Positions 15,648 through 23,052 of a DNA stretch of 26,643 nt are shown here, piece after piece. Numbering within the stretch: the first letter of the stretch is position 1; every line of letters starts with the position of its first letter. A program made the translations under genes and the position numbers. The notes beneath the pieces are model-generated. The model was not told the origin of the DNA and made no database searches. It worked only from the letters and a program-made list of their open reading frames with translations. The DNA comes from a virus: positions 1 to 26,643 of the IMG/VR virus record IMGVR_UViG_3300025128_000267. The stretch is one strand, 5' to 3'.

Positions 15648-17126
15648 ATGATAAAGCAGTTCTTTAAGAAGTGGTTTACTTTTCCCAGTATTAAGTTACC
15701 CCGATTCCACATGGCTTTTCCACGTATTCCTTTTCCCAGTATAAGTATTCCATTTTACAGGATAGGTATAGTGTTAGGAGCTATCAACACTACGTTGTTA
15801 GTGCTTGCTGGTAGCATTGGCCTTGCTGCATCGTTCATTAATCAGTACCAGATTGGTAATGTCATTCACTGGATATCCCCGATACTTCCATTCCGATGGG
15901 AAAATATATTCTGGACAGGGGCATGGGTCAATATAACTGACCAGTTTGTATTCGATACCATCCTTGCTGCACAGGCTAATTTCGTATGGACTATATCTGG
16001 TTCAATTGGCCTGATAGCTCTTGGGTTCGTTATCCATGTAGGTAACTTCAGTGCATGGTGGAGAGGATTCAAAGCTGCACCGATGGCAGTTGTCAGGTCA
16101 CCTGTCAGGGCTTACCAGAGAATAACTATCTGGCGTAACTGGCTTCTTGCCAAGATTGAATACGCCAACAATGAATCCCAGAAATGGAAGACAACATTCA
16201 AGATAATAATGAGTCCGTACTCTCTACTGAGAGCATTGGGCTTCAGTCCCCAGATGGCAATAGGCTTACTGGCTGTAGGTTCTACTGCTGGTGCTGGTGT
16301 GGCAGTCAACGAAACGATACTTGCTGAACGCTCATTTAGTAATGGAGATTCAGGTATTTATTCCGCTCCATCACAACATCCAGACCCTACCCTTGAACAG
16401 ACTATGGCATGGAGACAGGAGAACAGTGGTCTGGGTAAAGAAGATAATACGTTAAGAATTGTTCTTGGTACTACTCCTGTCAGGGAGATTCGCATTGAGA
16501 ATGTAACAGTCGGAACTGTCTACACTGGAGGTGCTATACCTTCATCTGCACATACGTCTGCCGGAGGCACGGCAGCTGCTGCAACAGCGGTATTGATTGG
16601 TGGAAAGGTAGTAGCTGGTGGTACTGACACTGTCCTAGAAATAGGTGAAATGCTAATTGAAAAATCTAGATGTACGTTTATGTATTTTGACAACATAACG
16701 GCTCACACTATCAATGTCATTGGAAATGCTTCAGATGGTCAAAGCATAAACCAGACTCCGGGAACTTCTAGGATGAGAGCAATCGGTGGAGGTCACCATC
16801 AGGCTGAAGCGATGGTCACTTCGGGCGGGTCTTATGACCGCATCCATATTGATGCTCCGACTACCGCAACAAATGGAAAGATTGATAAGCTAGTCCTGAG
16901 CAACATCTATAGTGAAGGCGGCTCCTGTTCATTCGATAAAATGAAGATTGGAACACTAACTATCCAGCTTAACGAAATTGGTGGCGGTGGTAACGCTGGT
17001 GTTTCAGATGGATTTGCCACTAAAGAATTTAAGATTAACCAGAGTGTTACCGCAGCTAACTGGAATGTCAGTGATAATGTTGAGGTACTGATTGGAGCAC
17101 CAACAGTAACCGTGACCAACGAATAG
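15648..17126 (+). CDS. Membrane protein with beta-rich C-terminal domain
   Basis: The 492-residue product has GGAGG 7 bases before its ATG. The N-terminus carries spaced Pro and aromatic residues (FPSIKLPRFHMAFPRIPFPS). Likely membrane segments are about 39-63 (IGIVLGAINTTLLVLAGSIG), 110-131 (WTISGSIGLIALGFVIH) and 203-221 (MAIGLLAVGSTAGAGVAV). The remaining 270 residues are hydrophilic and beta-rich, with parallel-helix-like turns (IRIENVTVGTVYTGG, IDKLVLSNIYSEGG, FDKMKIGTLTIQL). No enzyme motif is visible. It could be a virion protein that inserts in the host membrane at entry, or a membrane-anchored surface or lysis protein. Being downstream of a structured leader suggests controlled expression. 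Confidence 0.55.
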   Translation: MIKQFFKKWFTFPSIKLPRFHMAFPRIPFPSISIPFYRIGIVLGAINTTLLVLAGSIGLAASFINQYQIGNVIHWISPILPFRWENIFWTGAWVNITDQFVFDTILAAQANFVWTISGSIGLIALGFVIHVGNFSAWWRGFKAAPMAVVRSPVRAYQRITIWRNWLLAKIEYANNESQKWKTTFKIIMSPYSLLRALGFSPQMAIGLLAVGSTAGAGVAVNETILAERSFSNGDSGIYSAPSQHPDPTLEQTMAWRQENSGLGKEDNTLRIVLGTTPVREIRIENVTVGTVYTGGAIPSSAHTSAGGTAAAATAVLIGGKVVAGGTDTVLEIGEMLIEKSRCTFMYFDNITAHTINVIGNASDGQSINQTPGTSRMRAIGGGHHQAEAMVTSGGSYDRIHIDAPTTATNGKIDKLVLSNIYSEGGSCSFDKMKIGTLTIQLNEIGGGGNAGVSDGFATKEFKINQSVTAANWNVSDNVEVLIGAPTVTVTNE

Positions 17127-17144
17127 AGATGGATAGGTCAGGAG

Positions 17145-17252
17145 ATGGGAGTATCTAATTGGGGTTGCTTGATACAGGGAGCGGTACTTGTAGCAATAAT
17201 AGTAGTTGTTATAGTTGTATTGCTTGTAACAGTAGCGGAGAGAAGTTCATAG
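17145..17252 (+). CDS. Single-TM peptide (35 aa), possible lysis peptide
   Basis: Read by hand. The ATG has AGGTCAGGAG just upstream. The peptide starts MGVSNWGCLIQG and continues with an almost pure Val, Ile and Leu run of about 20 residues, ending AERSS. This is a textbook single membrane span. Its stop is two bases before the nuclease ATG at 17255, so the two are translationally linked. A small holin, or a pinholin-like or spanin-like component, is possible but unproved. The neighbouring two-TM protein at 17689 makes a lysis or membrane-permeability role plausible. Confidence 0.55.
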   Translation: MGVSNWGCLIQGAVLVAIIVVVIVVLLVTVAERSS

Positions 17253-17254
17253 TA

Positions 17255-17692
17255 ATGTTTGAATATAAAGTAAATGTAACAAGAGTGGTTGATGGAGATA
17301 CCGTTGATGCTGATATCGACCTTGGGTTCGATATTATCTACAAGGAACGCATCAGGCTTTTCGGTATAGACACTCCAGAAAGCCGAACTAGGAATAGGAA
17401 AGAGAAGGTACTGGGTCTTGCTAGTAAGGAGCGATTAAAAGAGCTCTGCAAGCAACACAAGGGTTCTCTTATATTACGTACTACTAAAGATGGTAAAGGA
17501 AAATTCGGACGCATACTTGGGTCATTAATACCTGAGGGTAGCGGTATAACTATTAACGATATGTTAGTAGCAGAGGGACACGCCAGACCTTACTTTGGTG
17601 GGAAGAAGGGAGAGGTTGGAGAGTGGGTTGCCGAATGTGATGATAAGTTCTGGCGTTGGACAATGGATGGATACGTGGAGATAACAGAATGA
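17255..17692 (+). CDS. Staphylococcal nuclease-like endonuclease
   Basis: The start is the ATG at 17255; an upstream in-frame TTG at 17159 would add Cys/Ser-rich residues out of frame with the membrane peptide, which is not convincing. The 145-residue product has the SNase hallmark residues: VVDGDTVDADIDLG (Asp13, Asp15), RIRLFGIDTPESR (Arg34, Asp39, Glu42) and KFGRILG (Arg86), matching Arg35, Asp40, Glu43 and Arg87 of the Staphylococcus enzyme. Members are calcium-dependent and cut DNA and RNA. No signal peptide is present, so it probably acts in the cytoplasm or in the virion. Host DNA breakdown for nucleotide reuse, or help at DNA entry, are likely roles. Overlaps the next gene (ATGA). Confidence 0.85.
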   Translation: MFEYKVNVTRVVDGDTVDADIDLGFDIIYKERIRLFGIDTPESRTRNRKEKVLGLASKERLKELCKQHKGSLILRTTKDGKGKFGRILGSLIPEGSGITINDMLVAEGHARPYFGGKKGEVGEWVAECDDKFWRWTMDGYVEITE

Positions 17693-17868
17693 AGTTTGGA
17701 ACAGTAAGACCCCAGATTCTAATAGGGATAATATGTGCAACTATCTTTGGTTGCATGGGATTGGTTGTTGGGATTCAGATGGAAGCGGTAGAAGTAGTGA
17801 CAGCCATCATAGGTGGACTGTTTGGATTCTTGGGTGGTGTTTGTTTGAAGGTACTTGAGAATGAATAG
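17689..17868 (+). CDS. Two-TM holin-like protein
   Basis: The start at 17689 overlaps the nuclease stop (ATGA); an earlier in-frame start at 17656 lies inside the nuclease gene and is less likely. The 59-residue product has two hydrophobic segments, about 10-28 (ILIGIICATIFGCMGLVVG) and 36-54 (VVTAIIGGLFGFLGGVCLK), separated by a short acidic turn, and ends in KVLENE. The size and layout fit class II holins, which sit in the inner membrane and time lysis. No endolysin is recognised nearby, so other membrane roles remain open. It is the last + strand gene; its TAG is followed directly by the stop of the opposing gene. Confidence 0.55.
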   Translation: MKFGTVRPQILIGIICATIFGCMGLVVGIQMEAVEVVTAIIGGLFGFLGGVCLKVLENE

Positions 17869-18090
17869 TTAACTTGGAGCAGTCCACTCCTGTATATACC
17901 AGCTGGGATTTACTATTATGTCTGGAGTATGGGTAACTGTTCCTGTTAATGGATTTCTTCTCCCACGTTTCTTTATATTCTCTGAGTTACTGAACTGTTT
18001 TATCTGGTTGCATTTCTTACACACCCCTTCTGATATAGGGCCGTTGGGTGACTCTACTATCCAGTGGTGTATGCATTCTGTATCAATCAT
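17869..18090 (-). CDS. Small zinc-binding protein with C-x-HHW motif
   Basis: The 73-residue product has TECIHHWIVESPNGPISEGV (Cys6, His8, His9) followed by CKKC (Cys24, Cys27) and QFSNS, then a basic stretch KKRGRRN. This is a compact zinc-ribbon-like site with a conserved-looking Trp. I recall similar short proteins from Chloroflexota and some phages, which is the main clue to the host, but I cannot verify it. A small DNA-binding regulator is likely. AGGT lies 6 bases before the start. It is the last gene of the - strand operon and ends against the + strand gene with no spacer. Confidence 0.55.
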   Translation of the reverse strand: MIDTECIHHWIVESPNGPISEGVCKKCNQIKQFSNSENIKKRGRRNPLTGTVTHTPDIIVNPSWYIQEWTAPS

Positions 18091-18099
18091 ATTAGTACC

Positions 18100-18468
18100 T
18101 CACTTAATGACCATTGGTTCTATATCAAGGGGTGTGTATTTACCATCTACCTCTGCACTTTTAAGATGTCGTTTACAAAAATGACCACTGGATACTTTCA
18201 TATGACATGGTTTATATTTCCAATCAGGAAATCCTTTTTCATCCTTCCATGCCAGAAGTTCCGCTCTTTGACATCCCTGCCATATTAGAAATTTATCCTG
18301 TACCTTCTTTAATGTACTAAAACTTATGCGTACATGTTTTTTGATATCCTCTTCTGTTACACGTTCATGGGGAAGTACATCTTCCCAGTACACTCTATCT
18401 GTTTTACGTCTTTCGATAAGACGCACATAGTCACTACCCTTTAATATATATTTATAACCGGGAATCAT
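18100..18468 (-). CDS. Hypothetical protein with Cys/His cluster
   Basis: The 122-residue product starts with ATGA overlap to the RusA gene, with GGAGGTG before it. The middle has VTEEDIKKHVRISFSTLKKV, a helix-turn-helix-like stretch with a possible recognition helix. The C-terminal part holds Cys66, Cys88, His89, His96, Cys98 and His101 (KPCHMKVSSGHFCKRH), which could bind zinc in a treble-clef or HNH-like fold. A transcription regulator or a small nuclease are both possible. Function not established. Confidence 0.5.
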   Translation of the reverse strand: MIPGYKYILKGSDYVRLIERRKTDRVYWEDVLPHERVTEEDIKKHVRISFSTLKKVQDKFLIWQGCQRAELLAWKDEKGFPDWKYKPCHMKVSSGHFCKRHLKSAEVDGKYTPLDIEPMVIK

Positions 18469-18833
18469 ATCAACACCTCCTTAATGTCGAGTACGGTTTC
18501 GCTTTCTTTCACACTGTCTCCCCATTCGTAGTACAGCGTGTAGGATAATTCTTTTGCTGAGTCATCCTCTATAACTCCTGCGTCTACTAGCCCGTCAATG
18601 CTCCCTTTCATTGCAGCCAGTAAGTTATCTATATCTCTCTTACGCTTGTCCGATGAACGCCACGTTATAGTAATGTGAGCTCGTTTCATCGGGGTGTCTG
18701 GCCTACCCTGTTCCAGTACATATGCAATCATTTCATCTCTCTGTGTATTACGTATAGATGAAAGGGCTAGGTAGTGGGTCTTTCGATTAGGGTAGGCTTT
18801 ACTGGGTGGTAAGTGAGGTAATTTTATTTGCAT
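18465..18833 (-). CDS. rusA: RusA-family Holliday junction resolvase
   Basis: I chose the ATG at 18833 (MQIKLPHLPPSKAYPNRK), preceded by AGGTG; an in-frame TTG at 18866 would lie deeper in the previous gene. The 122-residue product has the RusA signature: KRKRDIDNLLAAMKGSIDGL followed by VDAGVIEDD, giving Asp67, Asp69, Lys76 and Asp90/91, in line with the metal-binding Asp and catalytic Lys residues of RusA. The enzyme cuts four-way DNA junctions made by recombination and replication, which helps phages resolve branched DNA before packaging. It overlaps the genes on both sides. Confidence 0.9.
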   Translation of the reverse strand: MQIKLPHLPPSKAYPNRKTHYLALSSIRNTQRDEMIAYVLEQGRPDTPMKRAHITITWRSSDKRKRDIDNLLAAMKGSIDGLVDAGVIEDDSAKELSYTLYYEWGDSVKESETVLDIKEVLI

Positions 18834-19234
18834 CCTGTACACCTGACGGGTGATTCTTCGGGGCAACTTCCCCCTTCAAAGATACACCCCTCATATTCAT
18901 ATAGGTTTCGTAGTAGGCGTTCCAACTCTCCCCACTTGTGGATACTTGCTGTCATCTTTCTTTCCAGTGCACTCCCCGTATTAATAGGGTAGTCATCTTT
19001 CCAGAGGTCTTTATCCACACCAATGAACCAGTCAATCCCTGACTGTAATCTTTCTATCAGTTCCTGACAGGCATCCTTGGGGGATAGTGCTTCCAGTACA
19101 GCATCCTTGTTAGCCAGTAGTTTTTCAGCTATTGCTGATGCTGACTTTGGCCCACGTATCTTTAGTACGTCACCTTCCTGTGTAACCTTCAGTCCTGCTT
19201 CTTCCGCTTTTCTCAATAGCTTTACCCAGTCCAT
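18824..19234 (-). CDS. TubC_N-like protein with C-terminal Cys cluster
   Basis: The 136-residue product begins with a domain (residues 1-52) resembling the TubC N-terminal docking domain: WVKLLRKAEEAGLKVTQEGD, LKIRGPKSASAI, then LLANKDAVLEAL. Such domains occur in proteins next to replication helicases and primases on mobile elements as well as in synthetase docking. The middle is helical with several Trp, and the tail has Cys117, Cys124, Cys132 and Cys135 (CPEESPVRCTGCK), a likely zinc site. It overlaps the helicase gene by 13 bases and the RusA gene by 10, so it is part of the replication operon. It may tether the ATPase or bind DNA; the partner is unknown. Confidence 0.6.
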   Translation of the reverse strand: MDWVKLLRKAEEAGLKVTQEGDVLKIRGPKSASAIAEKLLANKDAVLEALSPKDACQELIERLQSGIDWFIGVDKDLWKDDYPINTGSALERKMTASIHKWGELERLLRNLYEYEGCIFEGGSCPEESPVRCTGCK

Positions 19235-20553
19235 TCAGATTCCTCCTCTACTCCTGCTAATACCACCGTTTTATTATCGGCTGACATCATCAACCGACTG
19301 TCACTGTTAACTGATGTTTCTATTGTTTCTTCCGATACAGTTTCTACTCCCTTAATAGAAGCTACTGTTATTGCAAGTTTGAGTAATGGTTGGCTACCAT
19401 GAGTTTTAACTTTGGAATAGCATATCTCTCCTATACTTAGAGGTTTCAGGAGTGCGTCATTAGCGTCTGCCAGTTCCAGTGTATCAAATGAGACTGACTG
19501 CAATACAGTATCGTAGTCATCCTCAAACTTATTGAAGCGTTCCTCTGATTCAAAGTGAATACTAAATCCACGGGGACTCTTTAGTCCTGAGTCATTGGCT
19601 TTACGGTGGTAGAGAACTACTTCCATATCACCGCTGTCATGCTCTTGAACTTTCTTAACTTCATAGACCTGTCGTGACCTGTTGTACTTATATGCAGAAC
19701 CGTGAATCTGCCACTTACCAGTGGTTTCTCCTGCTCGGTTAGCATGGTCAACTGACAGCCATGTAATACCTAGTATGTTACCTGCATCGAAATACTGGTT
19801 AACGGTATCTTGGTCGATACCAGAACCACCAAGTGCAGCTCCAACTGAGTCCACTACCATGAAGGTAACGTTATGTTTCATTATCAGCTTGGATATGTAC
19901 TCTACATTATCGGCAAGGCTACCCTTCATCTTCTTGTAGATAACTCCAGACTGAGGTTGTATGTTCAGTCCTCTGTGTACCGCAGCCAGTCTATGCCTGA
20001 ATACTTCTGCTGTTTCCTCCCAGTCCAGATACAGTGCCACTCCCTTTCTGGCCCTGAGTCCATGAATAGATAGTCCCTTGTCTACCATTACACAACTCAG
20101 TAGGCTTAGGTATGACTTTGAGCTCCCGCCCGGAGCCCAGATTAAGTTGGCTACACCTGATACGAACAGAGGTTTGATTGCATAGGTTCTTGGAGTATAG
20201 CCCTCCAAGTTTCCCATAATCTCTTCAGGTTCTCCCTCCCTGTGTTTATCTATGACAGCATCTACAGCTGCATCAACTATCTCTCCCCAGTACAGGCTAG
20301 GATAGTCTCTTGTCTTTTCCTCTAGGTTTTCTATGAGTCTGTTCTTACTGTTTACATCCAGTAAGTCTGGACGGCTATGGTTTACCTTAACCTTACTCAT
20401 TACCCCGTTAAAAGGAAGAGAGGCATATATATATAACTCTGCTGTAAAGTAACCACTCCTGTCCCTGATGCGTTCAGCGGTTATCTCAACCCCGTCATCT
20501 GGAAAAGCTACTGTTACTACTGTTCCCTTTCTATCTACTAACATATTTGCCAT
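19222..20553 (-). CDS. RepA-like AAA ATPase (replicative helicase type)
   Basis: The 443-residue product carries a RecA-fold core of the AAA_25/RepA type. Walker A is WAPGGSSKSYLS (Lys146, Ser147). A strand-plus-DWEE motif follows (GVALYLDWEETAEVFRHRL), then Walker B TFMVVDSVGAALGG (Asp235) and a sensor-like WLSVDHANR (His270). RSRQVYEVKK and VVLYHRKAND fit the later strands. The first 120 residues form an extra domain that I cannot name, and the C-terminal 100 look like a winged-helix-style tail. Members unwind DNA or load other proteins at the fork. GGAGG precedes the ATG by 7 bases. No primase or polymerase is seen in the window, so these may lie outside it or come from the host. Confidence 0.8.
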   Translation of the reverse strand: MANMLVDRKGTVVTVAFPDDGVEITAERIRDRSGYFTAELYIYASLPFNGVMSKVKVNHSRPDLLDVNSKNRLIENLEEKTRDYPSLYWGEIVDAAVDAVIDKHREGEPEEIMGNLEGYTPRTYAIKPLFVSGVANLIWAPGGSSKSYLSLLSCVMVDKGLSIHGLRARKGVALYLDWEETAEVFRHRLAAVHRGLNIQPQSGVIYKKMKGSLADNVEYISKLIMKHNVTFMVVDSVGAALGGSGIDQDTVNQYFDAGNILGITWLSVDHANRAGETTGKWQIHGSAYKYNRSRQVYEVKKVQEHDSGDMEVVLYHRKANDSGLKSPRGFSIHFESEERFNKFEDDYDTVLQSVSFDTLELADANDALLKPLSIGEICYSKVKTHGSQPLLKLAITVASIKGVETVSEETIETSVNSDSRLMMSADNKTVVLAGVEEESEWTG

Positions 20554-20890
20554 TGCTGTACCTCCTTCTATTTACTCTTGGTAATGGCTTATCTGGTTGC
20601 GTATTTAGATGTCTGAGTTCATCACGAAAGATATACATTTCATCCATGATTTCATCCTTGTTAATCTGTATGCTTTCTCTTATCTCTCTATTCCACATAT
20701 CTGTTTTCTTGGATTCAATCCACGCTCTATGTGCATAGTCAGTTAACTTCTCGTTCTCATCAAGTAGAAGAAACAATGTCTTAAATATATGAGGACATAA
20801 ATTGCAGTCATCATTTTGATGCTCTTTCTGTAACATACCCAGTAATTCTTCTACAGATTTTTGGGTATCGTCACTCACGGGTATATCCAT
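20531..20890 (-). CDS. Hypothetical helical protein upstream of helicase
   Basis: I take the ATG at 20890, where AAGGAGG sits 5 bases upstream; the GTG at 20896 lies within that site. The 119-residue product is helical and charged, with a CNLCPHIF segment (two Cys and a His), LFLLLDENEKLTDYAHRAWI, and a basic tail RVNRRRYSNGKYVSR. It overlaps the ATPase gene by 23 bases, so the two are probably made together. It may be a loader or regulator of the helicase; that is inference from position alone. Confidence 0.55.
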   Translation of the reverse strand: MDIPVSDDTQKSVEELLGMLQKEHQNDDCNLCPHIFKTLFLLLDENEKLTDYAHRAWIESKKTDMWNREIRESIQINKDEIMDEMYIFRDELRHLNTQPDKPLPRVNRRRYSNGKYVSR

Positions 20891-21066
20891 ACTCACCTCC
20901 TTGTATATGAGAGCAGTTTAAAGACATGCTCAGGTCTATCGCTGTACTCACTGGAACTTCAGCCACCAAGTTCATGAGACTATTGGCCATGGAGTCACAA
21001 TAGGTGCATCCTACCAACACGCACTGTGTTTAACGTCCTGCTATGCAATGAAAAACGGACGGGGGC

Positions 21067-21870
21067 TTACGGCCTAACAGCGGATTTCTTTCTCTTGGGT
21101 AATAACTTATCACGCCTAGATGACCATAGTTTTAATTTACAGGCATCAATAAATGTGTCCTGTTGTTCAGGTAGGTGGGCCACTTCCCTAATCTCTGGGT
21201 CAGTACCTTCTTCCTTAGGTAGTTTTACTATGAATGCTCTTACCTTTGAAGTTACTGGTACATCTATACAGAACTCAAGAGCCATAGCATATGCTGCCAT
21301 CTGTAATGGGTATTCCCTGTACATATACTTGCCTGTCTTGTAGTCACAGATTACAAAGTTATCGTCCTTGTCTACTGCCAGTACATCACAGGTTCCTGCG
21401 TATGCTATCCCTCCAACATTATAGTAAAGGGGTACTTCAGTCCCGACAATTTCCAAGTCGGATGTATCTAACCATTCAGTCCAAGCATCCACTACTGGTT
21501 GGAACTTGGATGGTACTGATGTATCTGTATTTATAATCAGGTGCTCAAGCAAAGCGTGTGCTTCAGTACCGTAGTCAGCTGCAGTGTCACGCTTCTCTTC
21601 ATGGGCATGGCTTGCATTCTCAAGTAATTGTTTCAAGGGCATCATTGAATGGTTCTCTCTTACATAATCAAGAGCCTGATTCATTGCCCATAACCTGAGT
21701 CCTTCCTTCTCAATGATGTTAAGGATTCCAGTTACCCTCTGTAACTTTAAGTCTTCAGGTATCCGCTCATCTCCCACTACACGGTAGCTCTTACTATCCC
21801 CAGATACACGTACAGATACCTCTGCTTTATATTTATTTATGCTATCCCTAACTGTGGATGCGAATGTCAC
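21067..21870 (-). CDS. RecB/Cas4-type PD-(D/E)XK exonuclease
   Basis: The 267-residue product starts with GTG overlapping the previous TAG (TAGTG), with GGAGGGAG upstream. The nuclease core has YGTEAHALLEH (His105), a Glu near residue 145 (IVGTEVPLYY), YAGTCDVLAVDKDD (Asp162), FVICDYKTGKYM (Asp176, Lys178) and the Gln-x-x-x-Tyr motif PLQMAAYAMAL (Gln190, Tyr194). This is the complete RecB-family signature. Such enzymes process DNA ends in recombination and replication. No helicase domain is fused and no Cas4-type iron-sulphur cysteines are evident, so it is a stand-alone nuclease. It likely works with the SSB-like protein and the RusA enzyme. Confidence 0.85.
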   Translation of the reverse strand: MTFASTVRDSINKYKAEVSVRVSGDSKSYRVVGDERIPEDLKLQRVTGILNIIEKEGLRLWAMNQALDYVRENHSMMPLKQLLENASHAHEEKRDTAADYGTEAHALLEHLIINTDTSVPSKFQPVVDAWTEWLDTSDLEIVGTEVPLYYNVGGIAYAGTCDVLAVDKDDNFVICDYKTGKYMYREYPLQMAAYAMALEFCIDVPVTSKVRAFIVKLPKEEGTDPEIREVAHLPEQQDTFIDACKLKLWSSRRDKLLPKRKKSAVRP

Positions 21871-22070
21871 TATACTCCCTCCTCAATGAACTCCACTCTT
21901 ATATTCTTTACCTTGCATATGTCATCATCCAGATTAACAAGTGCCATACCTACTACCTTGTTCTCATTAGTAGTGAGCCATTCAGTTGCCTCTGATACAG
22001 ACTCAGCCTTGAAGTGAAGCGTTCCAGTCATACGCACTGGTGCTGTAAAACTCTCTAACTCTTTTGCCAT
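21870..22070 (-). CDS. Small acidic protein of mini-fold family
   Basis: The 66-residue product has the layout seen in several tiny genes at 23811-25106: a strand (MTGTLHFKAES), VSEATEWLT as helix, then strands ending in VKNIRVEFIEEGV. GAGGAGG lies before the ATG. It lies between the nuclease gene and an unknown gene, and its stop overlaps the nuclease GTG. It might be an inhibitor or small regulator of phage or host enzymes; function unknown. Confidence 0.5.
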   Translation of the reverse strand: MAKELESFTAPVRMTGTLHFKAESVSEATEWLTTNENKVVGMALVNLDDDICKVKNIRVEFIEEGV

Positions 22071-22110
22071 TCAACTCACCTCCTCAGATGATTTATTCTC
22101 TATACATTTC

Positions 22111-22434
22111 TCATAAAAATGTTAGTTGTATCGGTTCGGGCTCACCATTGTTCCAGAACTTATCCACCAGTGCAAGTTGCGGAGTGGTTCTGTTTATTGG
22201 GAATGAATTCTTCCTAAAGATATCCATCGAGGTAGTAAATGTATTACCAGTATCCCCAGCTTCAATGCGTATCGTATGAGCCCCGTATTCTATGGCCTCA
22301 TTAATAACAGTAGTATCGAATGCCCATCCCTTAGGAGCCCTGAGCTTGTGTTTATATTCTCTTACTTTCTTAATGAGAATGCCGTCCCCATTTACATGAG
22401 CAACGACATTCCCACCTATAGTGCGGAGTTGCAC
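22111..22434 (-). CDS. Hypothetical protein (107 aa)
   Basis: The likely start is a GTG at 22434, immediately after the stop of the SSB-like gene, with AGGTGG about ten bases upstream. The product has a small beta sheet (QLRTIGGNVVAHVNGDGIL), a basic stretch KKVREYKHKLRAPKGWAFD and a strand pair AHTIRIEAGDTGNTFTTSMD. No known motif. It lies between the SSB-like gene and the nuclease, so it probably takes part in DNA metabolism. The non-ATG start lowers confidence slightly. Confidence 0.55.
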   Translation of the reverse strand: MQLRTIGGNVVAHVNGDGILIKKVREYKHKLRAPKGWAFDTTVINEAIEYGAHTIRIEAGDTGNTFTTSMDIFRKNSFPINRTTPQLALVDKFWNNGEPEPIQLTFL

Positions 22435-23052
22435 TTAGAAGTCCACCTCTTCTTCAGTTACCTCTTCTTCAGTTACCTCTGGTACATAAGTACCTAAGAT
22501 AATAGATTCAAAGATATCTGTTGATGAGGCAATCTCCTCAATAGTATTGAAGGTATCAACGGCAGCTTTGAATGCTACCTGTCGTATTATGCTTCTGCCC
22601 CTGTCATCCATACTTGCTGTCCAGTTCTGTACTGGTGCTTGAGTAGGCACAGAAGGGGTCTGTGGGGTCGATACAGGCGTTTGTGGTGTCTCCTGTACTA
22701 TTGGTGTAGGGATAGGGGTAACGGGAGCTTGATTGCCACCCATTGATTCCCACTCCACTATTCTCCACCTGTACATCCAGTCCTGTGTACCGTCATGGTA
22801 TCCACCACCTGCATTGTCTGATTTCTTTTTAACAGTGCCACGTTCTACCAGTACGTTATGTGTACCAGCTTCAAGAACTTCAGGACACTGGTCTTTATAG
22901 ATATACAGGTTGTCACCCCAAGTGTTGGAGTGTGGTGTCCACTCAAAGTGAACGCTTAATTTGTACTGTGCCCTTCCCTGTCTATCCGTAGTATGGCTCA
23001 CCTCATTTATACGGATGGAAGTCCATCTCCTTTCTACCTCTGGTTGATTCAT
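22435..23052 (-). CDS. SSB-like single-stranded DNA binding protein
   Basis: The 205-residue product has an N-terminal beta-barrel-like half (RRWTSIRINEVSHTTDRQGR, then KLSVHFEWTP and NLYIYKD, ending YRWRIVEWES), a Pro/Thr-rich linker at about 107-143 (PVTPIPTPIVQETPQTPVST), a helical patch WTASMDDRGRSIIRQVAFKA, and an acidic tail ending EEEVDF. The plan OB-fold, flexible linker, acidic hydrophobic tip matches phage and bacterial SSBs, whose tail recruits partner enzymes. The acidic tail is built by a tandem repeat in the DNA. The OB-fold call is structural inference. It overlaps the previous gene by ATGA. Confidence 0.6.
   Translation of the reverse strand: MNQPEVERRWTSIRINEVSHTTDRQGRAQYKLSVHFEWTPHSNTWGDNLYIYKDQCPEVLEAGTHNVLVERGTVKKKSDNAGGGYHDGTQDWMYRWRIVEWESMGGNQAPVTPIPTPIVQETPQTPVSTPQTPSVPTQAPVQNWTASMDDRGRSIIRQVAFKAAVDTFNTIEEIASSTDIFESIILGTYVPEVTEEEVTEEEVDF
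22446..22479 (+). repeat. Tandem 15-base repeat in SSB-like gene tail
   Basis: The unit CCTCTTCTTCAGTTA occurs twice in a row (22446-22460 and 22461-22475) and a third copy begins (CCTC). It codes, on the - strand, for the repeated EVTEE of the acidic tail. Slippage at this repeat could lengthen or shorten the tail without changing frame. Confidence 0.85.

Noticed and set aside
17159-17254. Nuclease start at the upstream TTG, or a frameshift fusion of the membrane peptide with the nuclease
   Set aside because: The frame from 17159 gives a Cys/Ser-rich run unlike any SNase. The other frame encodes a clean membrane span with its own ribosome site. No slippery heptamer is visible in the overlap.
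20871-20990. A 39-codon - strand frame in the gap before the gene at 20890
   Set aside because: No ribosome site before its ATG, it overlaps the well-supported next start, and the product shows no recognisable feature.
20891-21066. RNA gene or terminator in this gap
   Set aside because: Only short 3-5 bp inverted repeats are present, the T run after the nuclease stop has no proper stem before it, and no tRNA-like arms were found.
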